A stretch of DNA of 35,919 nucleotides from Candidatus Izemoplasma sp. (GCA_029939945.1 JAOZRX010000001.1:107384-143302); one strand, 5' to 3'; shown: positions 25,136 to 32,951, counted from the first letter of the stretch. Made by a program: numbers and translations. The notes: generated by a model from the sequence alone, not told the origin.

Positions 25136-26702
25136 ATACAACATTGATGAGTTGTCTTTAGATGAAAAAATTGGACAACTTCTAGTTTTTGGATTTGATG
25201 GTCTTAAACTGAATAGTCATGCTATTAACCTAATTACGAAATATAAATTTGGTAATGTTATACTATTCGCAAAAAACATTAAATCTAGTGAACAGTTATT
25301 TAATTTAAATCGTAACTTACAAAAACTAGCGCTAGAAAATATAGGAATTCCTCTATTAATTACCATTGATCAAGAAGGTGGAATGGTTACAAGAATTAAA
25401 AACGGAGGAACATTTTTCCCAGGAGCTATGACAATTACAGCAAGTAACAATAGTGAATTTGCATATTTGTCTGGTAAATATATGGGAGAAGAACTGTTAG
25501 CATATGGAATTAATATGAATTTAGCGCCAAGTTTAGACGTTAATAATAATTCGTTAAATCCAGTTATCGGTGTTAGAAGTTTCTCAGATAACCCAAAAAT
25601 CGTAAGTGATTATGGAACAAAATTCATTGCTGGATTACAAGAAAATGTAATTGCAACAGCAAAACATTTTCCAGGACATGGTGATACACAAGTTGATTCA
25701 CATTTAGCCTTGCCTTTAATTGACTATGATAGAGAGAGACTTGATAATATCGAGTTGTATCCATTTAAAAATGCTATTAAAGATGGAGTAAAAGCAATAA
25801 TGGCTTCACATATTAATTTTCCCGCTTATACTGAAAATAATCTTCCAACAACATTATCAAAAAAATGTTTAACAGGATTATTAAGAGAGAAGTTAAAGTT
25901 TGAAGGGTTGATTATTACTGATTGTATGGAAATGAAAGCTATTCAAGATAATTATACTACCGAAAAAGGAGCATTAATGGCAGTTGAAGCTGGTGCAAAT
26001 TTAGTTTGTTTATCTCATTCATTGAAACTACAAATGAGGAGTTTCAATACAATTAAAGAAGCTGTTTTATTAGGTGTTTTGAGTGAAGAAACTTTAAACA
26101 TGAGAGTAAGTAAAGTTCTTGAATATAAAGAAGAAATTGATGTTACTTATTTTAAGAAGGAATTCAAGGAATTAAAACAAGTAATTGGAAATATAAAAAC
26201 AAGGGATTTTGCATATAAAGTTGTAAAAAGTGCAGTAACATTAGTGAAGGGAAAACCATTTAAGAAGATGGATAATACTTTATTGATAGCTGTGAAGCCA
26301 ACAATAACTACTATTGTTGATGAGGAATCAGGATCTTATGATATTATCACAACTGCGAAATCTGAACTTAATGGATTTACTACTTTAGAAATTTCTGCAA
26401 AACCAAATACAGAAACTATCAAAAAAGCAAGCAAACTAGCAAAAGATTATGAACAAATTATTATTTGTACATATAATGCAAATATTTATAATTCACAACT
26501 TAAATTAATTAAAGAATTATTGCAATTAGATTTAGATCTAAATGTAATTGCAATGAGAAATCCATATGATATCCTCGCAGTAGATAATATTGAAAACTTT
26601 GTATGTTTTTATGAATATACTCCTAATTCAATTAAGGCGCTTATGGAATATTTAAAAGAAAAATTGATATTAACAGGAAAGGTTCCGATAGCTTATGAGT
26701 AA
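25128..26702 (+). CDS. nagZ: Beta-N-acetylglucosaminidase NagZ (GH3), cytosolic
   Basis: The GH3 signature KHFPGHGDTQVDSHLALP includes the NagZ-specific Asp190-Ser191-His192 acid/base loop, and IITDCMEMKAI supplies the nucleophile Asp265. Residues 1 to about 330 form the TIM barrel and about 350-524 a C-terminal domain, the two-domain form known from Bacillota. There is no signal peptide, whereas B. subtilis NagZ is exported. The enzyme removes non-reducing-end GlcNAc from wall glycans or GlcNAc-MurNAc. It overlaps namZ and the kinase gene by 8 bases each. Confidence 0.93.
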   Translation: MTKYNIDELSLDEKIGQLLVFGFDGLKLNSHAINLITKYKFGNVILFAKNIKSSEQLFNLNRNLQKLALENIGIPLLITIDQEGGMVTRIKNGGTFFPGAMTITASNNSEFAYLSGKYMGEELLAYGINMNLAPSLDVNNNSLNPVIGVRSFSDNPKIVSDYGTKFIAGLQENVIATAKHFPGHGDTQVDSHLALPLIDYDRERLDNIELYPFKNAIKDGVKAIMASHINFPAYTENNLPTTLSKKCLTGLLREKLKFEGLIITDCMEMKAIQDNYTTEKGALMAVEAGANLVCLSHSLKLQMRSFNTIKEAVLLGVLSEETLNMRVSKVLEYKEEIDVTYFKKEFKELKQVIGNIKTRDFAYKVVKSAVTLVKGKPFKKMDNTLLIAVKPTITTIVDEESGSYDIITTAKSELNGFTTLEISAKPNTETIKKASKLAKDYEQIIICTYNANIYNSQLKLIKELLQLDLDLNVIAMRNPYDILAVDNIENFVCFYEYTPNSIKALMEYLKEKLILTGKVPIAYE

Positions 26703-27600
26703 ATACATAATAGGAATTGATGGCGGTGGAACGAAAACGCTAGGTGCATTATTTGATGAAGAAGGTAAGATTATATTAAGAGTAGAATATGGATTTGCAA
26801 GTTTCACTATTAGTGAAGAAACTTCAAAATCTAATATTGAAAAAACAATAGATACTCTAGTAACAAAGATAAAAGATGGAGATGAATTAATTCATATCCA
26901 ACTAGGAATTGCAGGAGCGTCAAAACTCTTAGATAAAGAGGATTACTTAAAGTACTTATCAAAAAAATATAATACTAGTTGTGATATGGTGACTGACGCT
27001 GAAATTGCTTTATACTCTATAAAAAGAGATAAAGACATGAATGTGATTATGGTGCTTGGAGGTACTGGAAGTATTATCATGTTAAATGATGAATCTGGTA
27101 TTAGTATTATTGGAGGATTTGGTCATCTACTTGGTGACCAAGGATCAAGCTATCATTTATCGATAACTGCGTTAAGAAATATAATTGATGAATTTGAAGA
27201 AGGAACTGAATTTTCTTATTTATCAAAAGCACTATTAAAAGAGATTAATGCTGAAACACATTATGAAATAAAGAATTTTGTTTATAACAGTAATAAAAGT
27301 ACAATAGCTAAGTTATCTCTATTTGTTTCTAAACTTGCTTTAGAAGGAAATGAAGAAGCAATTGAATTATTTATCGCCGAAGGTAAGCATTTAGGAAGAC
27401 AAGCAATAACGGCTTATAAAAAGATTATATCTGATCGTAAGGTTATTATTGGAATTAAAGGTGGATTTCTTTTAAGAGCTCCGTATGTTAAAGAAACATT
27501 AATTGAAGAATTAAATAAAAATGATTTAAATTATGAAATTTCAAGAGACCAAGTGGAACCTGTTATAGGAGCTTATTATTTAGGTCTAACAAAAATTTAA
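26695..27600 (+). CDS. BadF/BadG-type amino-sugar kinase (MurNAc/GlcNAc kinase, MurK-like)
   Basis: The ASKHA-fold phosphate loop IGIDGGGTKT (residues 5-14), the second loop GGTGSIIML and GGFGHLLGDQGSSYHLS are hallmarks of the BadF/NagK-type kinases. Clostridial MurK of this family phosphorylates both MurNAc and GlcNAc at O6. Placement between nagZ and murQ fits the same dual role: the importers are ABC systems that deliver unphosphorylated sugars, so a kinase is required before MurQ and NagB. Specificity is inferred from context. The length of 301 residues is normal. Confidence 0.87.
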   Translation: MSKYIIGIDGGGTKTLGALFDEEGKIILRVEYGFASFTISEETSKSNIEKTIDTLVTKIKDGDELIHIQLGIAGASKLLDKEDYLKYLSKKYNTSCDMVTDAEIALYSIKRDKDMNVIMVLGGTGSIIMLNDESGISIIGGFGHLLGDQGSSYHLSITALRNIIDEFEEGTEFSYLSKALLKEINAETHYEIKNFVYNSNKSTIAKLSLFVSKLALEGNEEAIELFIAEGKHLGRQAITAYKKIISDRKVIIGIKGGFLLRAPYVKETLIEELNKNDLNYEISRDQVEPVIGAYYLGLTKI

Positions 27601-27616
27601 AAGAGGTGGTGACATA

Positions 27617-28516
27617 ATGGTTGATATTAGTAAAATTTCGACAGAAAAAAGAAATAATAATACTAAAAATATTGATGTAGTGTCAACTTGTCAAATATTA
27701 AAATTACTTAATGAAGAAGATAAAACTGTCCCTTTAGCGGTTGAAAAAGCGATTAATCAAATTGCCGATGTAGTTGATGTTGTAACAGAAACATTTGTAA
27801 ATGGCGGAAGACTGATATATATGGGTGCTGGTACAAGTGGAAGATTAGGTGTTTTAGATGCAAGTGAATGTCCACCGACTTATGGGGTTAGAGAAGACCT
27901 TGTAATTGGAATAATTGCTGGTGGGGATAAAGCATTAAGATACCCAATTGAAGGAGCTGAAGATTCAAAAGAAGAGGCTATACAAGATTTAAAAAGATAT
28001 AAATTGACTTCTGCAGATATGGTTATAGGTATTGCTGCAAGTGGTAGAACACCTTATCCAATAGGCGGAATCGAATATGCTAATCTTGTAGGTTGTAATA
28101 CTGCTTGTATTACAACAAGTGCTAATTCAGAAATTGCAATTGTTGCTAAATATCAAATAGAAGCAATAACAGGTTCTGAACCTATTACTGGTTCTACAAG
28201 AATGAAATCAGGTACGGCTCAAAAACTAATTTTAAATATGATTACAACTGCTGCAATGGTAAAAACAGGAAAAGTTTACGAGAATTTAATGATTGATGTG
28301 CAAATGAGTAATGAGAAATTAGTCTCAAGAGCGCAACAGATTATTAAAGACATTACAGGAGTATCAAATGACGTCGCAAAGCAATATTTAAACAAATATA
28401 ATTCAGTTAAGCATGCAATCTTCAGCATTATTTCTGGTGTAAATGATGTTGATGAGATTAAAGAACTATTAAATAAGAGTAATGGAAACATAAGAGAAGC
28501 ACTAAAAAGTATTTAA
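27617..28516 (+). CDS. murQ: N-acetylmuramic acid 6-phosphate etherase MurQ
   Basis: The SIS-domain phosphosugar site MGAGTSGRLGVLDASECPPT, the two active-site glutamates (Glu84 in SECPPT and Glu115 in EGAEDS) and the TGSTRMKSGTAQKLILN block identify MurQ with confidence. It cleaves the lactyl ether of MurNAc-6-phosphate to give GlcNAc-6-phosphate and D-lactate. Length (299) and the C-terminal helical domain are typical. AAGAGGTGGTGA gives a good ribosome site. This is the diagnostic gene for MurNAc catabolism in the operon. Confidence 0.96.
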   Translation: MVDISKISTEKRNNNTKNIDVVSTCQILKLLNEEDKTVPLAVEKAINQIADVVDVVTETFVNGGRLIYMGAGTSGRLGVLDASECPPTYGVREDLVIGIIAGGDKALRYPIEGAEDSKEEAIQDLKRYKLTSADMVIGIAASGRTPYPIGGIEYANLVGCNTACITTSANSEIAIVAKYQIEAITGSEPITGSTRMKSGTAQKLILNMITTAAMVKTGKVYENLMIDVQMSNEKLVSRAQQIIKDITGVSNDVAKQYLNKYNSVKHAIFSIISGVNDVDEIKELLNKSNGNIREALKSI

Positions 28517-28549
28517 GTGGATGAATATAGAATTTTGGAGTGATAAAAA

Positions 28550-29299
28550 ATGAAAATAATAGTATGTAAAGATTATGAAGAAGTATCAAAAAAAGCAGCA
28601 TCAATAGTAATAAAAGAAATGATGTTAAATGATGAATTAAAGATTGGGCTGGCAACAGGATCATCACCTATTGGGTTATACAAAAATCTAATAGAAGCAT
28701 ATAACAATCATTTAATATCTTTTAAGCATGTAACAACTTTTAATTTAGATGAATATGTTGGAATAGATAGATTGCATCCTCAAAGTTATTACTCGTTTAT
28801 GAACGAGAATCTTTTTAAATATGTTGATATTGATAAGGAGAACATTAATATTCCGAATAATGACATATCAAAGTTAGATTCTCTAGCGGATGAGTATGAT
28901 GCAAGATTGTTAGGAAATCAAAGAGATATTCAATTATTAGGGATTGGGAAGAATGGACATATTGGATTTAATGAACCTGGGACTACTTTGAGTAGTGAAA
29001 CATTCATCACTGAGTTGAGTGAACAAACTAGGATAGACAATTCAAGATTTTTTGGCAGTTTAGAAGAAGTGCCTAAATACGCAATAACCATGGGTATAAA
29101 AAATATAATGTATGCTAAAAAAGTATTGTTGATAGCATCAGGAAAAAGTAAAGCAAAAGTCATCAATAAAGCTATTAATGAAGATATTACTAAAGAGATT
29201 CCAGCGTCAATCTTACAACTCCATCCTGATTTAACAGTAGTACTTGATGAAGAAGCTGCTTGTGAAATAAAAAATCTAGATTATCTTAACCGTATTTAA
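28550..29299 (+). CDS. nagB: Glucosamine-6-phosphate deaminase NagB
   Basis: ATGSSPIGLYKNLI, FNLDEYVG (catalytic Asp) and GIGKNGHIGFNEPG identify NagB; the Asn before Gly-His, where E. coli has Asp, is also found in B. subtilis NagB. The enzyme converts GlcN-6-phosphate to fructose-6-phosphate and ammonia. At 249 residues it is the short, non-allosteric Gram-positive type. TTGGAGTGA precedes the ATG; a 33-base gap separates it from murQ. NagA, needed between MurQ and NagB, is not in the window. Confidence 0.95.
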   Translation: MKIIVCKDYEEVSKKAASIVIKEMMLNDELKIGLATGSSPIGLYKNLIEAYNNHLISFKHVTTFNLDEYVGIDRLHPQSYYSFMNENLFKYVDIDKENINIPNNDISKLDSLADEYDARLLGNQRDIQLLGIGKNGHIGFNEPGTTLSSETFITELSEQTRIDNSRFFGSLEEVPKYAITMGIKNIMYAKKVLLIASGKSKAKVINKAINEDITKEIPASILQLHPDLTVVLDEEAACEIKNLDYLNRI

Positions 29300-29371
29300 A
29301 AATTGAAATAGAATGATTTTTATTATTTTGATAACTTATGAGAAATAATTAAACAAAGGGGATAATAAATA

Positions 29372-31033
29372 ATGAAAAAAATACTTTTTATATTTGCACT
29401 TTCTACTATTTTAACTGGATGTAGTGATGAACTAGTTATTGAGCCAGTATGTAGTGTAAACCAAACGTTGGTAGATAATGTATGTGTTGATATTGAAGAT
29501 GATCCAATATGTAGTGCAAACCAAACATTAGTAGATAACGTGTGTGTTAATATTGAGGATGATCCTACATGTAGTGTGAATCAAGAATTAGTAGATAATG
29601 TATGTGTTGATATTGTTGATGAAGTACTTGAATGTGAAGTGAATCAAGAACTTATTAACGATGAGTGTGTTGATAAGGTAGATTATACTATTGAAGCACC
29701 TGATGATTTTATTATAAATGTTGTTAATTCCTCAATAACGTCAGCGACAATGGAAAGGTATTTTCATGTTGAATTTACTGACATCGAGTATAAACCGTTC
29801 TTAAACGAATTGTGTATTACTTTTGAGATGGATGATATTGAGCATAGAAATGCAACGTACTATATGATGCTGCAATCTGAAACTAGCATTTTGACCTTGC
29901 AACAATTAGCATTTACTATTGGTTCGAGCACGACAACACATGGTGGATGTTTCAATGCTATGAGTAAAGAAATAACATATAATATATTAATTGGTAAAGT
30001 AGATGATGATGATTTAAATCCGACTGATTATATTGAGGCAGTAGCTTCAATTTCTTTTAAAGATCCTAATTTTAATGAAAGAGCTAGACTTGAATCCAAA
30101 TTACTAACATTTGATAATCAAATAGAATATACAATTGATGAACTTCCCTTCATTAATTATGAAATAACTTTTGAAGATAATGGAGTTGCAATTGAAGAAG
30201 TTAAAGTTAATCTATATGAACTTGATTTTGGTAGTTTTATTGAAGGAAGAACAATTACAATAACTGAAGCAGAAAGAAATGAAAGTGGAGTGTTCTTGCC
30301 TAATATTCTTTTTGATAGTTTAGCTCCAAATGTAGATTATTGTATTGTTGTTTTTATAAGTGGGAATGATGGATTTGATAGTTTTGATAATTTAAGAGTA
30401 GGAAGAGATGACTTTACATCTGGTTGTTTTAATTGGCCTTGTGGGACATCTTATACTGACTTGTTCGCAGGAATCACTAGTGTTGAATTAACGGATACTG
30501 AGGCAATTATCAATTATATAGCATTAAATAATGGAGAAATAGTATCTTCAGGAGATAACGAACCATATGAGATGATACTTAGTGTTAAAGACAAACAAGG
30601 AACACTCAAATATTCGATATTACTTGACTCAGATTTAACTTCTATTAGAATACCAATTGAATATGTTGAATATTGGGATACGATTGAGATATCATCAGAT
30701 AAAGATAATATTCATTTTTCGACATTTGAAATAGCTGTTGATCCACCAGCTATTGATATTTCAGCAATTAGTAATGGTTCGTTTAGTGTTAACGTTATTA
30801 GTGGACTAGAAGATATCAACTTCATATCGTTTGACTTTGCAAATCAAATAGAAGGTATGTCACTGACAAATGCAGAAATAGATATTCCGAAATCTGTGAA
30901 TACTGTACATATAACAAACTATTCAAATATTTCTGGATATACTGAAATATATGTTTTTTATAATATATCTTACGAAACATTAGATGGGACAAAACTAGAA
31001 CAGGGCTGGATTTTAGTAGATATAAATTCTTAA
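29372..31033 (+). CDS. Lipoprotein with four N-terminal Cys repeats, function unknown
   Basis: A lipoprotein signal ends in L-T-G-C (Cys17). Four Cys repeats follow (about residues 29-105), three of them in 60-bp DNA units, such as CSVNQTLVDNVCVD. The remaining 440 residues are strand-rich and acidic and look like consecutive Ig/FN3-type domains without catalytic motifs I recognise. AAAGGGGATAATAA precedes the ATG. The gap to nagB (72 bases) shows no strong terminator, and the first strong terminator of the region follows this gene, so it may be the last gene of the salvage operon. A glycan- or surface-binding role is only a guess. Confidence 0.8.
   Translation: MKKILFIFALSTILTGCSDELVIEPVCSVNQTLVDNVCVDIEDDPICSANQTLVDNVCVNIEDDPTCSVNQELVDNVCVDIVDEVLECEVNQELINDECVDKVDYTIEAPDDFIINVVNSSITSATMERYFHVEFTDIEYKPFLNELCITFEMDDIEHRNATYYMMLQSETSILTLQQLAFTIGSSTTTHGGCFNAMSKEITYNILIGKVDDDDLNPTDYIEAVASISFKDPNFNERARLESKLLTFDNQIEYTIDELPFINYEITFEDNGVAIEEVKVNLYELDFGSFIEGRTITITEAERNESGVFLPNILFDSLAPNVDYCIVVFISGNDGFDSFDNLRVGRDDFTSGCFNWPCGTSYTDLFAGITSVELTDTEAIINYIALNNGEIVSSGDNEPYEMILSVKDKQGTLKYSILLDSDLTSIRIPIEYVEYWDTIEISSDKDNIHFSTFEIAVDPPAIDISAISNGSFSVNVISGLEDINFISFDFANQIEGMSLTNAEIDIPKSVNTVHITNYSNISGYTEIYVFYNISYETLDGTKLEQGWILVDINS
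29440..29680 (+). repeat. 60-bp Cys-repeat coding units
   Basis: Three tandem units with 60-base period (the CAAAC/CAAGA-type repeat points recur at about 29462, 29522 and 29582) plus a diverged fourth unit encode C-S-x-N-Q-x-L-V-D-N-V-C-V. They are related in protein sequence to the repeats at 2435 and in the 10226 gene, but the DNA differs. Confidence 0.8.
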
Positions 31034-31035
31034 AA

Positions 31036-31067
31036 AAATAACTTTGATTTTTCTAAAGTTTTTTTTT
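31036..31067 (+). terminator. Intrinsic terminator after the 29372 lipoprotein gene
   Basis: AACTTT at 31040-31045 pairs with AAAGTT at 31055-31060, flanked by an A-run on the left and a run of nine T on the right. The stem is short but the U-tract is strong. Confidence 0.65.
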
Positions 31068-31121
31068 AGGAATGCGATATTGGATTATGCCCTGATAAAA
31101 CTATTATGTCATCATAATTCG

Positions 31122-31130
31122 TGTTATAAT
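31122..31130 (+). promoter_or_regulatory. Extended -10 promoter of the 59-residue basic protein gene
   Basis: TGTTATAAT combines TG and a perfect TATAAT (31125-31130), 39 bases before the ATG at 31169. No good -35 hexamer is visible, as expected for an extended -10 promoter. Confidence 0.65.
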
Positions 31131-31168
31131 GTAGATACATACTACTTTATGTAGAAGGAGTTGATATT

Positions 31169-31348
31169 ATGTCTAATAGATTAAAAATAAGGAAACAAAA
31201 AACAAAAGATGAGGAAACAGATACAAGTAAAGACTTAAAAGAAGCAAAATACAGTGCTAAGTTTTTAAAGAATAAACGAGAAAAAGGAACTACATCAACA
31301 AATTTCTCTGGGAAATCTTCCAAAGAATTCTCTAGAAAGAAAACATAA
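31169..31348 (+). CDS. Small highly basic protein (59 aa), unknown
   Basis: AGAAGGAG stands 8 bases before the ATG, an extended -10 promoter lies upstream, and a terminator begins at the stop codon, so this is a complete monocistronic gene. The product begins MSNRLKIRKQKTKDEE and is rich in Lys, Arg, Ser and Thr with no hydrophobic segment. It should be soluble and probably unstructured. Its composition would suit binding to RNA, DNA or ribosomes, but I recognise no family. The regulatory signals, not homology, support it as real. Confidence 0.7.
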   Translation: MSNRLKIRKQKTKDEETDTSKDLKEAKYSAKFLKNKREKGTTSTNFSGKSSKEFSRKKT

Positions 31349-31375
31349 AAACAGGAATTTATTCCTGTTTTTTTT
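31347..31375 (+). terminator. Intrinsic terminator of the small basic protein gene
   Basis: AAAAACAGGAA (31347-31357) and TTCCTGTTTTT (from 31362) form an 11-bp stem with a TTTA loop followed by further T. The A-run overlaps the TAA stop codon. Confidence 0.85.
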
Positions 31376-31376
31376 A

Positions 31377-31620
31377 TCTAGATATCTAGAAGATTCTCTG
31401 TTCAAGGATATTGATAATATCGTAACTGGTGAGATTAATAGATGTAATTTCTGGTTCAGAAATTAAGTTCTATTATAGAAAACTAAGCAATACTAGTATA
31501 AGAGGATGGGACAACCTTGATAGCTCGATTAATTTGCGCATGGTAGTGCGCACTACCCGAGAAGCCCCTACTTCAACAATGTCTATTGTAAGTAGTGGGA
31601 GTGTTCACCTAATAAGTCTT
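31377..31620 (+). mobile_element. Orphan IS200/IS605-type right end, omega-RNA-like; probable decayed or non-autonomous element
   Basis: This gene-free stretch carries ordered inverted repeats. TCTAGATATCTAGA (31377-31390) is a perfect palindrome, and GATATT/AATATC (31407-31421) is a small hairpin; either could mark a left end. A perfect 16-base palindrome lies at 31542-31557 (GGTAGTGC/GCACTACC). Then GAAGCCCCTACTT pairs with AAGTAGTGGG through an inner ACAAT/ATTGT stem (31565-31599), followed by GAGTGTTCAC ending at 31608. The order GAA-x-C-rich arm, ACTT, hairpin, AGT-G-rich arm, GAG(T)GTTCA[AC] matches the right end and 3' omega-RNA segment of ISDra2-like elements as I remember it. No tnpA or tnpB gene is present. 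A weak open frame across it (31429-31677) contains REAPTST and could be a TnpB C-terminal relic. The element boundaries are uncertain. Confidence 0.6.
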
Positions 31621-32565
31621 TTAAATACAAACAGTAATGTATCTACTAAAAGTATTAGATTTCTTGATTTTACATGAATCAATAATTCTAAGACCAGTAT
31701 TTAAGATTATATCCCTCATATCATCCATTGTGATAATAACTGATTTATCGCTAATTTCTTTTGTTTTTCTTATTAGTGCAATTTGTTCCTCTCTTGTTAT
31801 TTTAGAAGATTGTCCATATGGTAAATCAAGGATAGCAACATCGAAATGCTCTGTTGTCTTAAGCATATCCATTTTCGGAACATTCGGCTTGAAACCAAAG
31901 TGTTTCAGGTTAAGATTACAATGATGTTTTACTAATGGGTTAATCTCATATCCAAATATATCAATACCAATTGTTCTTCCTTCTATTAGAATAGTTCCAA
32001 TTCCACAACATGGATCAATAACTTTTAAATCAAAGTTATTGTTTATAGCTATATTTATAATTGCTTTTGCTAGTTTAACATCAAGGGCATGGGAGTAGTT
32101 ATAAGGTTTCTGACGTCTTTCTAACCAATTGTTAGGGTTATGTTGTAATATACCAAATATCCATACACCATCTATTTTAGTTAGAATAAACTCAACATCA
32201 GGGTCCTTAATTGCGAAATCTCCATTTATAGTAAATCCTAAAGCTCTCATTGAGTCTAACCTAATTTGATAAGGGACCTTATCAAACTCAGTAAAATGAA
32301 TTTTGTAGTTATTATAGGTTAACTTATCTTCAATCATCATTTTTTCAATAGTATTAATAGATTCATTAGAATAAAGAATAGTAACTCGACCTTTTATAAA
32401 AGGACTACGTGAAATATTAACTAACTGATCTGTAAGATGATAATTACTATTTGATGTTTCTCCAAAAATATATCTCATTTCCATCGCAGAAAGTTCAGCG
32501 AATTCTCTTCGATGAGATATTAAATATAGGAATTTTGGAGTTAACTTAATTACCGAGTCATTCAT
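31621..32565 (-). CDS. Class I SAM-dependent RNA methyltransferase, Trm11/TrmG10-like
   Basis: This is the only convincing minus-strand gene. The C-terminal half is a Rossmann methyltransferase with SAM loop VIDPCCGIGTILIEG, the acidic motif GYEINPL and the catalytic LDLPYG (the N/D-P-P-Y equivalent). The N-terminal 160 residues look THUMP-like, as in Trm11/TrmG10/Trm14 proteins that make N2-methylguanosine in tRNA, and NWLERRQKPYNYSHALD is the conserved linker before the SAM domain. The start has AAGGATGG 10 bases upstream. The product (314 residues) is a normal length. The exact target base is not predictable. Its 3' end lies against the IS605-like end. Confidence 0.83.
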   Translation of the reverse strand: MNDSVIKLTPKFLYLISHRREFAELSAMEMRYIFGETSNSNYHLTDQLVNISRSPFIKGRVTILYSNESINTIEKMMIEDKLTYNNYKIHFTEFDKVPYQIRLDSMRALGFTINGDFAIKDPDVEFILTKIDGVWIFGILQHNPNNWLERRQKPYNYSHALDVKLAKAIINIAINNNFDLKVIDPCCGIGTILIEGRTIGIDIFGYEINPLVKHHCNLNLKHFGFKPNVPKMDMLKTTEHFDVAILDLPYGQSSKITREEQIALIRKTKEISDKSVIITMDDMRDIILNTGLRIIDSCKIKKSNTFSRYITVCI

Positions 32566-32688
32566 AGGTTATACCATCCTTATATATATCTTTAATTTAA
32601 GATGCTAAATTACTAATTAATAGTAGCATAAGTTAATACCTTTAACAATTAATCTTATAGCTCATAAAAAAATAAGTTAAATAAGTGT

Positions 32689-32719
32689 TTGACAATACTT
32701 AATTATATGATAGTATAAC
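32689..32719 (+). promoter_or_regulatory. Promoter of the putative structured RNA
   Basis: A perfect TTGACA (32689-32694) is followed by TATAAC (32714-32719, spacer 19) or TAGTAT (32711-32716, spacer 16). It faces a gene-free stretch that ends in a terminator at 32851. Confidence 0.6.
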
Positions 32720-32722
32720 TAA

Positions 32723-32876
32723 GCACTAGGATTTAAAGTGTGCTTTGATTGCCGTCTTAGCATATGGGCTATCTAACCTATTAACGGATCCTAGAGTAGA
32801 TTTAGTTTCTAGTAGTGTTTTCCAGCACTACATACGGATTCTAATTTATGGAGATATCTTAATTGATATCTCTTTT
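32723..32876 (+). ncRNA. Putative stand-alone structured RNA, family not recognised
   Basis: Between a promoter at 32689 and a terminator at 32851 there is no open reading frame, but there are several pairings. CTAGGAT (32727-32733) pairs with ATCCTAG (near 32788-32794) and encloses two or three smaller hairpins, including TTAAAG/CTTTGA and CCGT/ACGG. A later hairpin GTAGTGT/GCACTAC (about 32813-32829) follows. ACGGATCCTA and ACGGATTCTA recur, so two strands may compete for the same partner. It is not SRP RNA, tmRNA, RNase P RNA, a T-box or any riboswitch whose consensus I can recall. It may be a small regulatory RNA or a riboswitch-like leader that terminates early. Confidence 0.5.
32851..32876 (+). 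terminator. Intrinsic terminator of the putative structured RNA
   Basis: GAGATATC (32851-32858) and GATATCTC (32865-32872) form a perfect 8-bp stem with a TTAATT loop, followed by TTTT. Confidence 0.75.
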
Positions 32877-32951
32877 CTATTACAGAGAACAAGAGTGCTG
32901 TTTAATGATTTAGAAATTATATAACTCTTCATACATAATTACAATCATACA

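Noticed and set aside
31429-31677. 82-residue plus-strand frame across the IS605-like end
   Set aside because: No ribosome site and it overlaps the methyltransferase 3' end. Kept only as a possible TnpB C-terminal relic, not as a gene.
31637-31924. 95-residue hydrophobic plus-strand frame
   Set aside because: Antisense to the methyltransferase domain, with no start signals.
32723-32876. Structured region as SRP RNA, 6S RNA, T-box or purine riboswitch
   Set aside because: None of the key conserved segments (SRP GGAAGGAAGC-type loop, T-box TGG-ACCGCG, purine core, 6S long central bubble) is present.
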